Assembly (NCBI GenBank): GCA_014529385.2
Contig: CM043966.1
Span: 103,243,087 to 103,307,086, forward strand
Length of the DNA stretch: 64,000 nt
Direction: 5' to 3'
DNA from: Adiantum capillus-veneris
Lineage: Eukaryota > Streptophyta > Polypodiopsida > Polypodiales > Pteridaceae
The notes beneath the pieces were generated by a model, which ran no database searches, was not told the DNA's origin, and saw nothing but the letters and a program-made list of their open reading frames with translations. How positions within the stretch are numbered: position 1 is the first letter of the stretch; every line of letters begins with the position of its first letter. Below are positions 1 to 10,785 of the stretch, in pieces. Made by a program: the position numbers and the translations under genes.

Positions 1-1
1 A

Positions 2-907
2 GAACCGCCATCTGAGAAGAGGTTGAGGGCATGGTGTTTAAATGGATTCAGAAGCAAAAATCTTAGAGAGAAAGAAGTACCATCCCCTACCAAGAAATTC
101 AATGATCTGGTCCAAAGGGCATTAAAGCTGGAACAGCAGGCCAAGAAGGAAAAGAGCCACAAGAAGCGAAGGACCAGTAGCAGTAGCTCTGCTACTACTG
201 AAAATTCTGATTCGAGTGAGGTGTCCAGTAGCTCTGAGAGTAGATCTAATGAACGAGCCAAGGAGAAGTCAAAGAAGGGATCTTGGACCAAGAAAATTGA
301 AGAAATGGCTAGACAAATTGCCAAAATTAGCCACACAAGACAACCAGTTCGGAAGATGGAGACTTGGTGTTCGAAATGCAAATCCAAGGACCATATCTCC
401 AATGAATGTCCACAATGTACCTACTGCAAGGCTTTTGGTCATCTATGGAACAATTGTGGCATCAAGATCCACCACTTTAATAAAGGCAAAGATCTGTTAA
501 TGGTTGCCTACACTGAACCAGTGAAGGTAGAACCAGTCAAAGTAGCTCAAGAGGAGAGATCAGGTACCAGTGGTACTAGTAAGGGACGTGGTCGATTCCA
601 ACCAGGTATGGGCAGAGGCAGAGGACGTGGCAACTTCCAGAATAGGAGCATGAATTGCTACACTTGTGGGAAGTATGGGCATTTTGCAGCCCAATGCCCA
701 GATACACCTGCAACAACTACTACTGAGGCTAAGGCACTAGAGCCAGTCCCAGTAAGGGTAGTTACTAGAAGCAAGGGTGTAGTTATTGAAGAAATTCCAG
801 ACACTTCAGAAGCACCAGTCAATCCTACCAGCAGCAAGTGGGCTCAACAAAGAGAAATTTGGAAGGCCAAAGGTAAAGAGAAGGTGGTAGATGAGTGGCA
901 AGAGTAG
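2..907 (+). pseudogene. gag: gag, C-terminal half with three CCHC zinc knuckles
   Basis: The frame is open from base 2, so the true start lies left of the window. After a Lys/Ser-rich stretch come three CCHC knuckles (C-x2-C-x4-H-x4-C): CSKCKSKDHISNEC from base 368, CTYCKAFGHLWNNC about 50 bases later, and CYTCGKYGHFAAQC from about 657. Between the second and third is an RG-rich segment. This is the nucleocapsid part of Gag, which binds the element's RNA during particle assembly. An in-frame TAG at 905-907 ends it and the same frame stays open beyond, so the stop is probably a nonsense mutation rather than the natural end. Confidence 0.88.
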
Positions 908-1303
908 AGGGAACTAGTGGCTAAAATCACGGAGGATTTAGCCAAGAAGCTGCCAGAGCAGCCAGAAAGTTCTGAAGCTAGAGTCATTCAGAGGATACCA
1001 GCCCAATCAACTGATAAAGATCAGTCAGTACCGGCCATAACTGAGACCTTGCTGGTTGCGGTACATGGACTAGCTGATGAACTAAGAGTTGATGGAAGGA
1101 GTGGAAGCACTGCAAAAGAGGAATGGCAGTGTGAAGATACCAGTTCTTCAAGCTCTGACAATCAGTCTGACCAAGAAAGAGAAGAAATTCATGTGAAAAT
1201 TTGTGATAGAATTCAGAAGTTGACTATAGAGCTGGAGGATATCAGAAAAAACTTTCCTGAAGTGGCCAACTTTATCAGACAGCGCAAGAAAGCTGTGGCG
1301 TAA
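908..1303 (+). pseudogene. gag-protease linker, same frame as gag
   Basis: The gag frame resumes directly after the TAG at 905 and stays open to a TAA at 1301-1303. The roughly 130 residues are polar and acidic (Glu, Ser, Asp, Lys) with no motif I recognise, and probably form the hinge between nucleocapsid and protease. The near-perfect frame continuity from 2 to 2080, broken only by isolated stop codons, indicates one former polyprotein. Confidence 0.6.
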
Positions 1304-2080
1304 GCTAGAATAGTGGACCTGCCGGCCATCCGAGATGATGAAGTTCCACTTATTCAGGTGGACTACAAGGTTAGGAAGCAGTGGGAACCTCTCTCAAGTG
1401 TTATCTTGGATGGAGGAGTAGGAGTCAACATAATGGGAGTTCATCTCGAGCAGAGAATGGGTATCGCTAATACGAAACCAACACCATTCAAAGTACGAAT
1501 GGCAGATCATAGAGTGGTACAGGCGACGGATATGATTGAAAATATGCAGATAAGAGTTGGGAGGGAGAAATTCAAAACCAGTTTCTTAGTTCTGGATGTG
1601 CAAGGGGCATATGGGATGCTACTAGGGCGCCCATGGTTGAGAACAACACATGCTGTTCATGACTATGCGAACCAAACATTAACCACAGAAGGGGCCAGTG
1701 GCAGAATCCAAATCCAGACAAACAATACTAGGAGCTGGAGAAAGGAACTGAGGCCGAAGGAGTTATGTCAGAAGTACAGAGCTAAGAAGATCGAGCGAAT
1801 GCTAGCAGCCATGAACATATTCCCTTTGGCAGAGATTGACTTGAATGCAGTCTTGCTGAATAAAGAGCAGGCTGATAAGAAGAAAAGACAATCCCTTGAT
1901 CAGTTTACTGAAGTCAACACAAGAGAAAGAACAGTTCAGCTAACTGGAAGGATGGTGGAACCAACTGATACTGGTATGGTAGAGGAACCAGTACGTTCTG
2001 AAGAATACCTAGTGGATCAGAATACTGATTCAGAAATGAATGGACCATCCTGGGATTACGCTGAAGAGTCGACCAAATGA
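1304..2080 (+). pseudogene. PR: Retropepsin-like aspartic protease of the Ty3 polyprotein
   Basis: The catalytic loop is VILDGGVGVNIMG, the DGG variant of the usual D-S/T-G motif seen in some plant Ty3 proteases. The second landmark, LLGRPWL, follows about 90 residues later. Such proteases cut the Gag-Pol polyprotein. The frame is the same as gag. It ends at TGA 2078-2080, just before a change of frame into RT. Residues after LLGRPWL form a polar linker. The fold is secure from the paired motifs. Whether DGG is active in this copy cannot be told. Confidence 0.82.
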
Positions 2081-2130
2081 AAAGGAGGTGGGCCTAAGTG
2101 GTTGCATCCAGATGACCAAGAAGTGGAAGA

Positions 2131-2898
2131 GGGAACCTAGGATCAGAGGATAATCCTAGGATGATCAAGGTCAACAAGCACCTCAACCCGGCAATGAAGG
2201 AGAAGGCACGTAAGATGTTCCAAAACTATAAAGATGTGTTTGCCTTGGAACATACAGATCTGAAGGGAGTGGACCCTGAAGTATGTCAGCACCGAATACC
2301 GCTGAAGCTAAATGCTAGGCCAGTACGACTGCAAAGATACCGGATGAACCCCAACTATGCAAAGAAGGTCAAGGAGGAGATTGATAATCTTCTCAAGGCT
2401 GGGTTCATCACAGAGGTAGCCAGTAGCGATTGGCTATTTCCCATAGTCGTCATTCCCAAGAAGAATGGAAAATTGAGAGTTTGTGTCGACTATAGGAAAC
2501 TAAAAGCCCAAACTATCAAAGATCCATTTCCCTTGCATTTTACTGACATGTTTCTTGATGAGATCACAGGATATGAAATGTATAGCTTCATGGATGGTTA
2601 TAGTGGCTATAACCAATTACAGATTGCTCCTAAAGATAGAGCCAAGACCACTTTCATCACTGAGTGGGGAGCTTTCATGTATCTGGTGATGCCTTTTGGC
2701 CTGTGCAATGCACCAGCTACCTTTCAACGATGTATGATGGGTATGTTTAATGAATTCCTTCATCGGTTCCTTGCCATTTTTATGGATGACTTTACTGTCT
2801 ATTCAGATGAGGAACAACACCTACTATTCCTAGAAATGGTTTTCAAACGCTGTCAAAAGAAGCGGATTTGTTTGAATCCATTCAAATCTGTTTTCTAG
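2131..2898 (+). pseudogene. RT: Reverse transcriptase (Ty3 Athila/Tat type)
   Basis: All main RT blocks are present: VIPKKNGKLRVCVDYRKL, FMDGYSGYNQ, MPFGLCNAPATFQRCM, and the catalytic box FMDDFTVYS with both aspartates. The enzyme copies element RNA into DNA in the cytoplasmic particle. RT is in frame 1 whereas gag-PR and RNase H are in frame 2, so a frameshift lies on each side. At 2880-2960 the sequence between RT and its connection domain is scrambled by a partial duplication of the segment gtctgttttcta, which costs the frame. The start given is approximate because the domain belonged to a polyprotein. Confidence 0.92.
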
Positions 2899-2938
2899 TC
2901 TGGAAGGGACATGTTAGTCTGTTTTCTAACATGTGGTT

Positions 2939-3721
2939 TCTTGAAATGGAATAGAGATGGCCAATGAAAAAATTCAGTGTGTTCAGCAAGCTAAAGCACC
3001 CAGAACTGCTTTAGAGTTGAGCTCTTTCTTGGGTTATGTGAATTTCTATAGAAGATTTGTACATAAGTTTGCTTCTCAAGCAGTACCACTATATGAGATT
3101 ACAAAGAAGACCAGTAAGTTCAACTGGACTGCTGAATGTGAGGAGAGCTTCCAGAATCTGAAAAAAACCATTATCAGTAAACCAGTACTTAGGCAGCCAA
3201 ACTGGGATATTATTTTCCGTGTACATGTAGATGCTTTGGGATTGGCAATGGGGGAAATATTAGCTCAGCCAGACGGAAGAACCGATCATCCGGTTTATTT
3301 TGCCAATCGCAGATTCAGTCAGGCTGAACAATGCTATACAACTACTGAGAGAGAAGCCCTTGGAATGGTTTTTAGCGCTACAAAGTTCAGGCATTACCTG
3401 TTGGGAAAGTTATTCCATTTTTATGTGGACCATCAAGCTCTTCTGTTTCTGATTAATAAAGTCATTATTCAAGGCAGGCTGATAAGATGGATGATGTTCC
3501 TAATGGAGTTTGAATTCAAAATTTTCCATCAGCTTGGCAAAAACCATTGTGGAGCTGATTTTCTCTCAAGAAGTACGAAAGGTTATTCAGAATCACCCTT
3601 GAGAGATGAACCAGTGGACACTGACTTATTTCAGTTAGAGGCAGAAGAATCAGTTGATCCTGAATGGTACGATATTTATCATTTTCTTTCCCAAGGTGCC
3701 TTTCTAGAGGATTGGAAGTAG
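2939..3721 (+). pseudogene. RH: RT connection domain and RNase H
   Basis: The frame starts in the RT connection segment (FLGYVNFYRRFVHKFA) and runs into RNase H: HVDALGLAMGEIL holds the first acidic residue, TTTEREALGMV the glutamate, HFYVDHQALLFL the next aspartate, and GADFLSR the last. The domain removes the RNA strand during reverse transcription. It is read in frame 2, one frame off RT. A TAG at 3719-3721 ends it and further stops follow at 3782 and 3827 before integrase. Confidence 0.9.
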
Positions 3722-5521
3722 AACGAGAAGAAAGCTCTGATCATAAAAAGCTTGAAATTTACTATCATCGGAGGTTTACTTTAACGACTGGGTGTTGATG
3801 GTATACTTCGACGTTGTGTCCCTATGTAAGGAAGAATGCAAGTGATTTCAGAAGCGCATAATGGTGAATCTGGTGGACACTTTTCTAACGAAGTAACCTA
3901 CAAGAAGATTCTGCAAGTTGGTCTGTGGTGGCAAACACTGATTGCTGATGTCAGAAGTTTTTGTAAAACTTGTGACATATGCCAAAGAATGGGTCGACCA
4001 ACAGCTTCATATATGACTCCTTTGATGCCAGTACAACCACTGGGAGTGTTCATGAAATGGGGACTAGATTTTATGGGACCTTTTAAGAAGGTTACCCCCA
4101 GGAAGAACAAGTACATAGTAATGGCTACTTGTTATGTAACCAAGTGGGTTGAAGCTAAGGCTCTTCCTGACAACACAGCCAAGTCAACTGCAAGGTTTCT
4201 ATTTGAGAATATTGTCTGTCGATATGGATGTCAAGTAGAGATTGTGTCAGATCAAGGAACACATTTTATCAATGACACTATGGAAATCCTATTGGATATG
4301 CTTTCAGTCAAGCATCGGAAATCTACTCCTTACTATCCCAAATGCAATGGACAAGCTGAAAGTAGCAACAAGACAATAAAGACTATTCTCACTAAGGTGG
4401 TGCAAAAGAAACCAGACCAGTGGGATTTGAAACTCCAGACTGCTCTATGGGCTTATAGGACAGCTTATAAGGTCACTACTGGAATGACAACTTATAGGGT
4501 CACTACTGGAATGACACCATTCAGAATGGTGTATGGTACTGAAGATGTGGTTCCTATGGAGTTTGTGATCCCAAGTCTAAGAATGGCTGTGAAGTATGGC
4601 TTAGACTTCAACCACAATCTTAAAAAATGGATAGATGAACTGATGCAGTTAGATGAACTGAGGCAACGGGCTATGTTGGAACAAGAAATTGTTCAACAAC
4701 AAAGGAAGCATTGGCATGATCGCGGAATTAAAGTTCGGGAATTTCAGAAAGGAGATTTGGTGCTTCTATATCAGTCTAGACTGGGTCCAAAGAAGCCAAA
4801 CCTGAAGATTGCCTGGGCAGGACCATTTGAGGTAGACTGGGTCTTCTCCAATGGCATAGTCAGACTAAAAGATTTATCTGGATTATTGTTTCCAGGAGTA
4901 TATAATGGTGCAAAGATCAAGTTTTATTATTCAGAGGCTAGAGAAAATGGGCAAGAACAAGGTACTAAGGAACTGGGACTTGCTGATCAAGAGATACCAG
5001 AATCAGATATCTTTGGGCTTTCTCATGTGCAACCAGTTCCAATTTTAGAACCAGTACCAGAAGAACCAGATCAGACTAATCTTAGAATCAGTACCAGTAT
5101 GATTGAGCCAGAAACCCAGTATCGGTGGGGACACACTTTTCCATTTTTAAGCACCCAACGATCAGATGGCACGCCAGTAGTCATCATTTTAAGGATGGGT
5201 CGTAGTCTTGTCCAATGCATGTCTGCCATGACAGCAGCGATGCACACAAGTCTAGGAACGACAAGTGGTGGAGCTTTTATGGCGCGGACACGTATAACAG
5301 TTAGGAGAGTTGGCATTTTTTCTCACAAATCCCCTGCACGACGCTTTCCTCCTGTTAACCATTCGCCATCGCCAAGCTCCGAGGTTTCTTTGCTACAGCC
5401 GCAAACCTCGACCTCTGAAGAGACAATTAACTGTCAGCTAGCCTTGCCAGCGACACCAGGGTACAGTTTTGAAATGTCAAGTAAGTCTTCTTCTCATTCG
5501 CCTATTTCATCTTCTTCATAG
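3722..5521 (+). pseudogene. IN: Integrase, zinc-binding plus DDE core plus C-terminal domain
   Basis: The HHCC zinc domain is visible (AHNGESGGH ... CKTCDIC). The DDE core has D in LDFMGPF, D in SDQGTHF, and E in GQAESSN. The C-terminal DNA-binding domain has FQKGDLVLLYQSRL and WAGPFEV. Integrase inserts the element cDNA into the genome. After it the frame continues about 160 residues into a Ser/Pro-rich tail without a motif and stops at TAG 5519-5521. A 27-bp tandem duplication at about 4465-4520 repeats nine residues (YKVTTGMT / YRVTTGMT) inside the core domain. Three stops lie between RNase H and the zinc domain. Confidence 0.92.
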
Positions 5522-6298
5522 TGTATGGGTAGAAGGAAACGCTCAGACAAGATGCAGGAGTCTCTTGAGGAAACCCAAGCCATAGTTGTTGCTGCAAAGG
5601 CAAGCCTTCCCATCATACCGTACAGTAAAATCCAACGTTATGTATTCACTGACCAAGCAATGACTCTGCTACAACTATGTGATCTCCGAGTTGTGTTGCA
5701 AGCTACAAGAATTGGTTTTGACGCAGATATCATCAAGCAAGTTCTTGATTCTTTCGACGCTGAAGATGGCAGTGCCATGGTAAACGGTAGAAAGGTGTCG
5801 GTGACATCAGAGGCCATAGCTTTTGCATTCAGAATGCCCAACGAGCCCAAACCATCTGTGGCAACTCCACAACAGATAAGTATAACCCTGAAGGAGGATG
5901 AAGTGGCTAAACATAAGCGCAAGGCAAGTGGTCAAGGTGTTCCAGTAGCAGGACTGGAAGCTTCCACTGCTTACAGGTTTGTAGCTGAAGCATTAAGTCT
6001 TAAAAACAACCCAACGTATGTATCTGAAATTTTTTTTGCTATGCTATTGGCCAAGATATTGGATCCAAAGGTTCCTATTAACCTTTGTCAAATCCTATCA
6101 CACAATGTGCTCCAGCAAACTGCCAAGCTAAAATCCCAAAATGTTTTCAAAGCTTGGTATGTTTGGCAATTTCTATATTGGGTGCTCATGAGCAGGGTAA
6201 AAAGGCTTGGAGTGAGAAGCCGGTTTCTGAGCCCAAGAACATTGAGCTATCCTAAGATGACGAAGCAACGGAAAATCAGACTACTTCAACAGACTTGA
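5522..6298 (+). pseudogene. First segment of the extra post-pol coding region, plant-transposon-protein-like
   Basis: This frame follows pol with one stop codon between them, in the same frame, and opens with ATG at 5525. Residues about 40-110 contain VNGRKVSVTSEAIAFAFRMP, which resembles the beta-strand and helix pattern of the plant retroelement-linked domain often labelled putative plant transposon protein. That resemblance is from memory and is weak. The position, after integrase and before the PPT, is where Athila elements carry an env-like ORF, but no signal peptide or membrane segment is seen here. The frame slips at about 6295 into frame 1. Confidence 0.6.
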
Positions 6299-6666
6299 AA
6301 AGGAAAGCAACTGAAGAACAGACTGGTAGTTCAAAGAAGCCAAAGACTACACTGACAAAGAGCAGTGCGTTTTTGAGGCAGATAGAAAGCCAAGTCAAGA
6401 CAGTGAATACTGAGAAAGCTATAGTGAGCCAAACAGAGAAGCAACCTGCTCAAAAGACTTTGCCTAGCCAGTCAGTAGGACAAAGTGTAGTTGCTACTGG
6501 TTCTGGAAAAGATCAGGCCAAGGCAGCAACTTCTGAGAAGATAGCAGACCGGTCAGTGGACAAAGGCCAGAGCCACATGGACAAAGGCAAAGGCCCAACT
6601 TTTTTGATTCTGCCAAGAGGAGTTTCTACTCCAAATACTAAACACATTGTGCACTTGGTGAAATAG
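6295..6666 (+). pseudogene. Lys/Ser/Thr-rich linker of the post-pol coding region
   Basis: About 120 residues, low in hydrophobics and rich in Lys, Thr, Ser, Gln and Ala, open in frame 1 right where the previous frame ends. It is probably the continuation of the same protein after a frameshift. It ends at TAG 6664-6666. From 6667 to 6746 no frame is clearly favoured. Confidence 0.45.
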
Positions 6667-6746
6667 GACAAGTTGCAGCAAATGCAGACCCATCAATTGA
6701 AAGGGCATCTTCTACTACGCAAAGCTGATATGCAACTTTACCTTAC

Positions 6747-7754
6747 ATGGCTCCAGTGACAATATATGAGCCTACTGATTCTGATTCAGCTATAGTTAAG
6801 GACATATGTTCAGTTCTCATACAATCTTCTTGGAATACCATTGTCAGTTGTATGGGACAACTGGTGGAGGCTGCTGGGTTAGAAGATGAAGTGAAAAAGC
6901 TTAAAGCTGATTTGAAGGAGGCTGAAGATCAGATTCAAAAGCTCCAAAAATCACGGGAAGAGCAGAACATACAACACAAGATACTGGAAGCTCATTCAGA
7001 AAGGGTTAATGAGCTATTAAACAAGAAGCTAGCTAAGGCTGAATCTGAGATAATGATCATCAAGAATCAATGAAATGAAGCACTGAGAGTTGTAGAACAG
7101 GATGAAACAATGCTCAAAATGAAGCGGGTGGAATTCAACTCCTTGTTCATGCGCCATACAGCTCTGAAGGCTTCTCTTACTAAGAGATACATTTATAACA
7201 GCTTGGCTGAAATTCTAAATCTAGCAAGCAATGCTGTTTTTAATTTAGAGAATTTGAAGTCCTTGATGGAAAGTATGCAGAGTGATTTGCAGGACAAAGT
7301 GACTGAGTATAATACTGCTCTGATGAATCAAGCCATATTGGATTATATTGAGCAGCAGACTTCTCTGGATGAAGCAGAAGAAGACAAGGAAGATGAAGAC
7401 AAGGATGATGAGGCTGATAAGGAGGAGGATGACCAAGAAGAAGGGCATACAAATGATGATGATGATGCCCCACCACCATCTCCACCTCCAGGATCTAGTA
7501 CTGGTGGTACAGGGCCAACAGAAGGAGGCCGGTCATCACAGCCAAACCAGCCAGACCAGAATGAGGGTCAGCAGGAAGGACAGAATGAAGGGCACCAATC
7601 GGGTAATCAGCAGACTGAAGAACAGCAGGCCAGTCACACTGGGAATCAGCCAGCTGATCAGTCCCAGGTCAGTCGGGATGCTAAAGGAAAAATGAAGGTG
7701 CAGGATGAGGAATCAGCTCTGATCATCAACATTCACTGCAGCTTATTACCTTGA
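6747..7754 (+). pseudogene. Coiled-coil, acidic and Gln/Pro-rich segment of the post-pol coding region
   Basis: Frame 3 runs from ATG 6747 to 7754 with one internal TGA at 7071-7073. The first third is a strong heptad coiled coil (LEDEVKKLKADLKEAEDQ and onward to about 7070). Then comes a helical stretch, a run of Asp/Glu (about 7365-7445), a Pro-rich patch (PPPSPPPG) and a Gln/Gly/Asn-rich tail. The layout (helical oligomerisation region, acidic hinge, disordered tail) suggests a structural or interaction protein, not an enzyme. No homologue is recognised. Confidence 0.6.
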
Positions 7755-9040
7755 ACAGGCAATTCAAACATCAACAGGCCTCCATAACCAGACAATATAT
7801 GGGGGATGATGATCTCCTTTCTGATTTGGAATGGTTTCAAAGGCTGTATGTTGGAGCCAGGGAAATAGTGGAGCATTGGAAATCAGCAGCTTTCCATGAT
7901 AAAGAAGCTTGCCGTTTACCTGCGTATCCCAGTACAGTCCAACTGCTGGAAAGAGTTCCTAAATGGATACTCACTGCTGAAGAAAGAGTGATAAACCCAC
8001 ACTTGCAAAGGTAGTCTACTGTAGATTGTCACTCTCTTGCCCTGGAATTAGAACTTCTGCTGGGAAACAAACCAACTTACAGATGTATGAAGGATGTTAG
8101 GGAACAGCTAAAGGAAGTTTTGGTACAAATGCAAACTGCCATAAGAGTTTTGGATCAGAGAGTCAGAGCCATTATTGAGGACCAGACAGCCACTAGCCAA
8201 GGACCTCAGACTAGAATGTCAGTCGGAGCACAGGCAACTGCTCTCCGAAAATTGTTTTAGCTAGTGAGAATCACCAGAAAGATGATGCAGCAAGAGAACC
8301 AGGCTGTTCTCAATTTTTTAGAATTCGTGCCTGATTCTCCAGTTCTCTTGTATGCCTTTCCAGCAAGAGAGACAAATCTGTGAAGATTCTTTCCAGCACT
8401 GTATCCTCAACACCCAGAACCAGTTGATCGCCTTACATACTTCAAGAGTACTGATGAGCTTCAGGATTGGTATGAGTGATCGACTATGGAATGGAAGACT
8501 TGGAAAACGCTGTTCAATGATGCTCCCCAAATCAATGATATTCAGACACTGAAAGAGAAGATGCATAGGATCCGGATGTGTATGGGCCAATGGACGATTC
8601 AAGTCAGAGGCCTAACCAAGATTACTAATCAGCTGTTGCTGCAACTTACTGTCGAATCTTCTAAATTGCCTGAAAAGGATATTGCAGCAAAGGCGGGTCT
8701 GGCACCACAGTATAGGGAGATGACTGAGATTCTTTTCGAAGCTCGAGTCAAAACTAATCAGCCTCTTCCAGAAGGATGGATCCATACTGCCTCGCATTGT
8801 CATAAGCTGGTCAGAACCAGGATTACCAAGGGCAGGCGTACACTCTATGATCCTGACACCAAAACCTATCATTCCCTCACGCCTTATGAAGTAGAGATGA
8901 CCACCGAAAGGTGGGATCAGCTTGAGCAGGAGGCCATTTACCGACTGATACAGAAGGAGAATGCTGGTACTGGGACTTCTCAGGCACTCTCTAGGTCAAA
9001 GGGAAAACGGAAGATGGTCCAATGGAAGGATACTGGGTAG
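7751..9040 (+). pseudogene. C-terminal segment of the post-pol coding region
   Basis: Frame 2 is readable over the whole interval, broken by isolated stops at 8012 (TAG), 8258 (TAG), about 8380 (TGA) and about 8477 (TGA), and ends at TAG 9038-9040. The protein is mostly helical and polar. The last 180 residues hold a basic segment (KGRRTLYDPDTKTYH) and a Lys-rich end. Together with the three preceding segments this makes some 1100 residues of non-pol protein. I recognise no catalytic motif. The uniform frame between single stops points to recent decay of a long ORF. Confidence 0.55.
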
Positions 9041-9090
9041 TTCCATCTGAGAATTCAGTGGCGACTTTTCTTCCTCAGCAGGAAGGTGGA

Positions 9091-9156
9091 GATGAGAGCT
9101 CTACCTTGGCCTGATGAGAGCTCCACCTTGGCCTGGTGAGAGCTCTACCTTGGCCT
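9091..9156 (+). repeat. Three 22-bp tandem repeats in the 3' untranslated region
   Basis: The unit gatgagagctctaccttggc(ct) occurs three times in a row with one or two changes, between the last stop codon and the polypurine tract. Confidence 0.9.
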
Positions 9157-9303
9157 TTTCAGCTGCCTCTCGCAATCTTTGTATGAGCAATCTGTGAGTG
9201 GTCAAGCCCGATTCCCAACATCAGAACCAGACGGTGGATTTTTCAGTCTCACATCAGAATCAGATGAGATTTTTTCAGAAATTTTGGAATCTTGCCAAAA
9301 TTC

Positions 9304-9320
9304 AAGAAAGAAGGGAAGGA
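9304..9320 (+). promoter_or_regulatory. Polypurine tract (plus-strand primer)
   Basis: A run of 17 purines, aagaaagaagggaagga, lies directly before the TG of the 3' LTR, where second-strand synthesis of LTR retroelements is primed. Confidence 0.9.
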
Positions 9321-9780
9321 TGTAGACGGCTGGATAGTTCACTATGTGGGAACGTCCTCTTAGGAGATGGGCACCGAATTACTTAGTAGTTACTATGGTA
9401 ATTACTATAGTAAACCCGAAGTGTATAAATAGGGCCCGTTACATTGTAATCGGGTTGGCAATTGTTATCATTTGGGTTAGAACTTTGGCTACACTTGTAC
9501 TTGAGAATCATTGGCCGAATTTTGTAAATCATATTCGGTGTAATCCTGATCTGTAATCCCAATCATGGCATATATTCCAGTTACACTTACTTCTCGTCCA
9601 GTCTTTTGAATCTGAATCTGAACCTTATTTCCAGTACATAAGTCTGATTCTTATTCCAGTATCCAAATTCCAGTCTAGTTTCTGATTTCTGTCCAGTCAC
9701 TATCTGAAATCTTCTCACACTAGTAGCTGAAATCTTCTAACACTGGAATTAGCTGTCTCAAGAGATCAGCTCCAATTCCA
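9321..9780 (+). repeat. 3' LTR of the Athila/Tat-like element
   Basis: 460 bp, from TGTAGACGG after the PPT to TTCCA at 9780. A TATA box (TATAAAT, 9424-9430) lies about 100 bp in. The right boundary is confirmed because the chromovirus integrase reading frame starts again at 9782. The 5' LTR is outside the window. Confidence 0.9.
9424..9430 (+). promoter_or_regulatory. TATA box of the LTR promoter
   Basis: TATAAAT in the context gtgtataaatagggc. The position in the LTR fits an RNA polymerase II promoter. Confidence 0.6.
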
Positions 9781-9781
9781 T

Positions 9782-10417
9782 GAGGGAAGATCCAAAAGTC
9801 CCCTGCTACTTAAGGTACACGGGAAGACCTTCGCTTCATATGAGTATAGCCAAGACCTACAAGAATCTTTCCAAAAGACTAAGGACACTATCTCTATCTC
9901 ACAACAAAGACAAAAGGCTGCTGCTGATAAGCACAAAAGAGCTCAAGCCTTTACAAAAAATGACTGGGTCTTGCCTAAGTTTCCCAAGGCTCAATTAAGG
10001 CATACAACGAGCAAGAATCCTACGGGACACCAAAAGAACTATGCTAAGTTAGCAAAAAGGTACTATGGTCCCTTCCACATGCTTAGACCAGTCAATGGGA
10101 TGGTCTATCAACTCAAGTTGCCCACTCATTGGCTCATACGCAATGCTTTCCATGTGAGCCTACTAAAGCCTTACAAAGGAGAGCCACCTCAAGAACTAAC
10201 TATTGAAGACCCACTAGAGATCGAGGACCAAGAAGAGGTATTGCAACCCGAGTCCATTCTCTGACATGAAGACAAGGTATTGAGAGGCGGTAAGATTATT
10301 TGATGGTATCTTATTAAGTTTGAGGACTATCCTTTTGAAGATGCTAGATGGATGCAAGGCATACAATTAAAGGATAACCTAAACCTTGCCAATGCTTACA
10401 ATGCTTCCCTAGAGTAA
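9782..10417 (+). pseudogene. Integrase C-terminus and chromodomain-like tail of a chromovirus, cut by the upstream element
   Basis: The frame starts mid-protein (EGRSKSPLLLKVHGK) and matches the minus-strand integrase at 43625-45022 nearly residue for residue. It continues past the integrase C-terminal domain (YYGPFHMLRPVNG, NAFHVSLLKPY) to a chromodomain-like end, YLIKFEDYPFEDARW, and a TAA at 10415. Two internal TGA codons (10262 and about 10301) stand where arginine is expected and look like C-to-T changes. This copy keeps the chromodomain-like frame that the younger copy has lost. It was split by insertion of the Athila/Tat-like element. Confidence 0.9.
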
Positions 10418-10785
10418 GCAAATGTAAAAATGTTTAAACGAATAAAGTTTTTGTCTTATAAGACTCTCTTTTTCTTTATTGTGCACAAATGTTACGAAGT
10501 ATGCATGCTTAGGATCATGTTTTTGTGCTTAGGATCATGTTCGGGAGAGGATGTCTCCCGAAAACCAAGTAGAGCTTGTCACTCTACTATGGAAGATTGA
10601 TACGGACTAATGTGCAGACATGCTTGCGGCAACTAACGCTCTCAAGCACCAAATGGACTAGTCATCTATTCTGGGACAATGTTGTAGGGTAAAATTTCCT
10701 CTACCCGCTAGCAACGGACTAATGACTAGCCTTTATCGTCTCTACTTCATAGTCAAGGACGACTATGATTTCAAAAGAGAGGTAA
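10418..10785 (+). other. 3' untranslated region of the interrupted chromovirus, with PPT
   Basis: Non-coding, similar to the reverse complement of 43259-43610 in the younger copy. It ends in a purine-rich primer tract (aaaagagaggtaa, 10773-10785) next to the LTR. Confidence 0.8.

Larger units (their letters stand above)
1..9780 (+). mobile_element. Ty3/gypsy (Athila/Tat-like) LTR retrotransposon, 5' part cut off by the window edge
   Basis: Domains run gag (zinc knuckles), protease, RT, RNase H, integrase, then a long extra coding region, polypurine tract and 3' LTR. The RT motifs GYSGYNQ and PFGLCNAPATFQRCMM are those of the Athila/Tat branch, not of chromoviruses. The right end is exact: the LTR ends CCA at 9780 and the next base resumes a chromovirus integrase gene. 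The 5-bp target duplication would be TGAGG (9781-9785) with its partner left of the window. The reading frames are broken by several stops and frameshifts, so this copy is defective although its domains are easy to read. Confidence 0.93.

Noticed and set aside
7240-7695. Frames on the other strand or frame in the acidic region
   Set aside because: Shadows of the Asp/Glu and Pro/Gln-rich frame.
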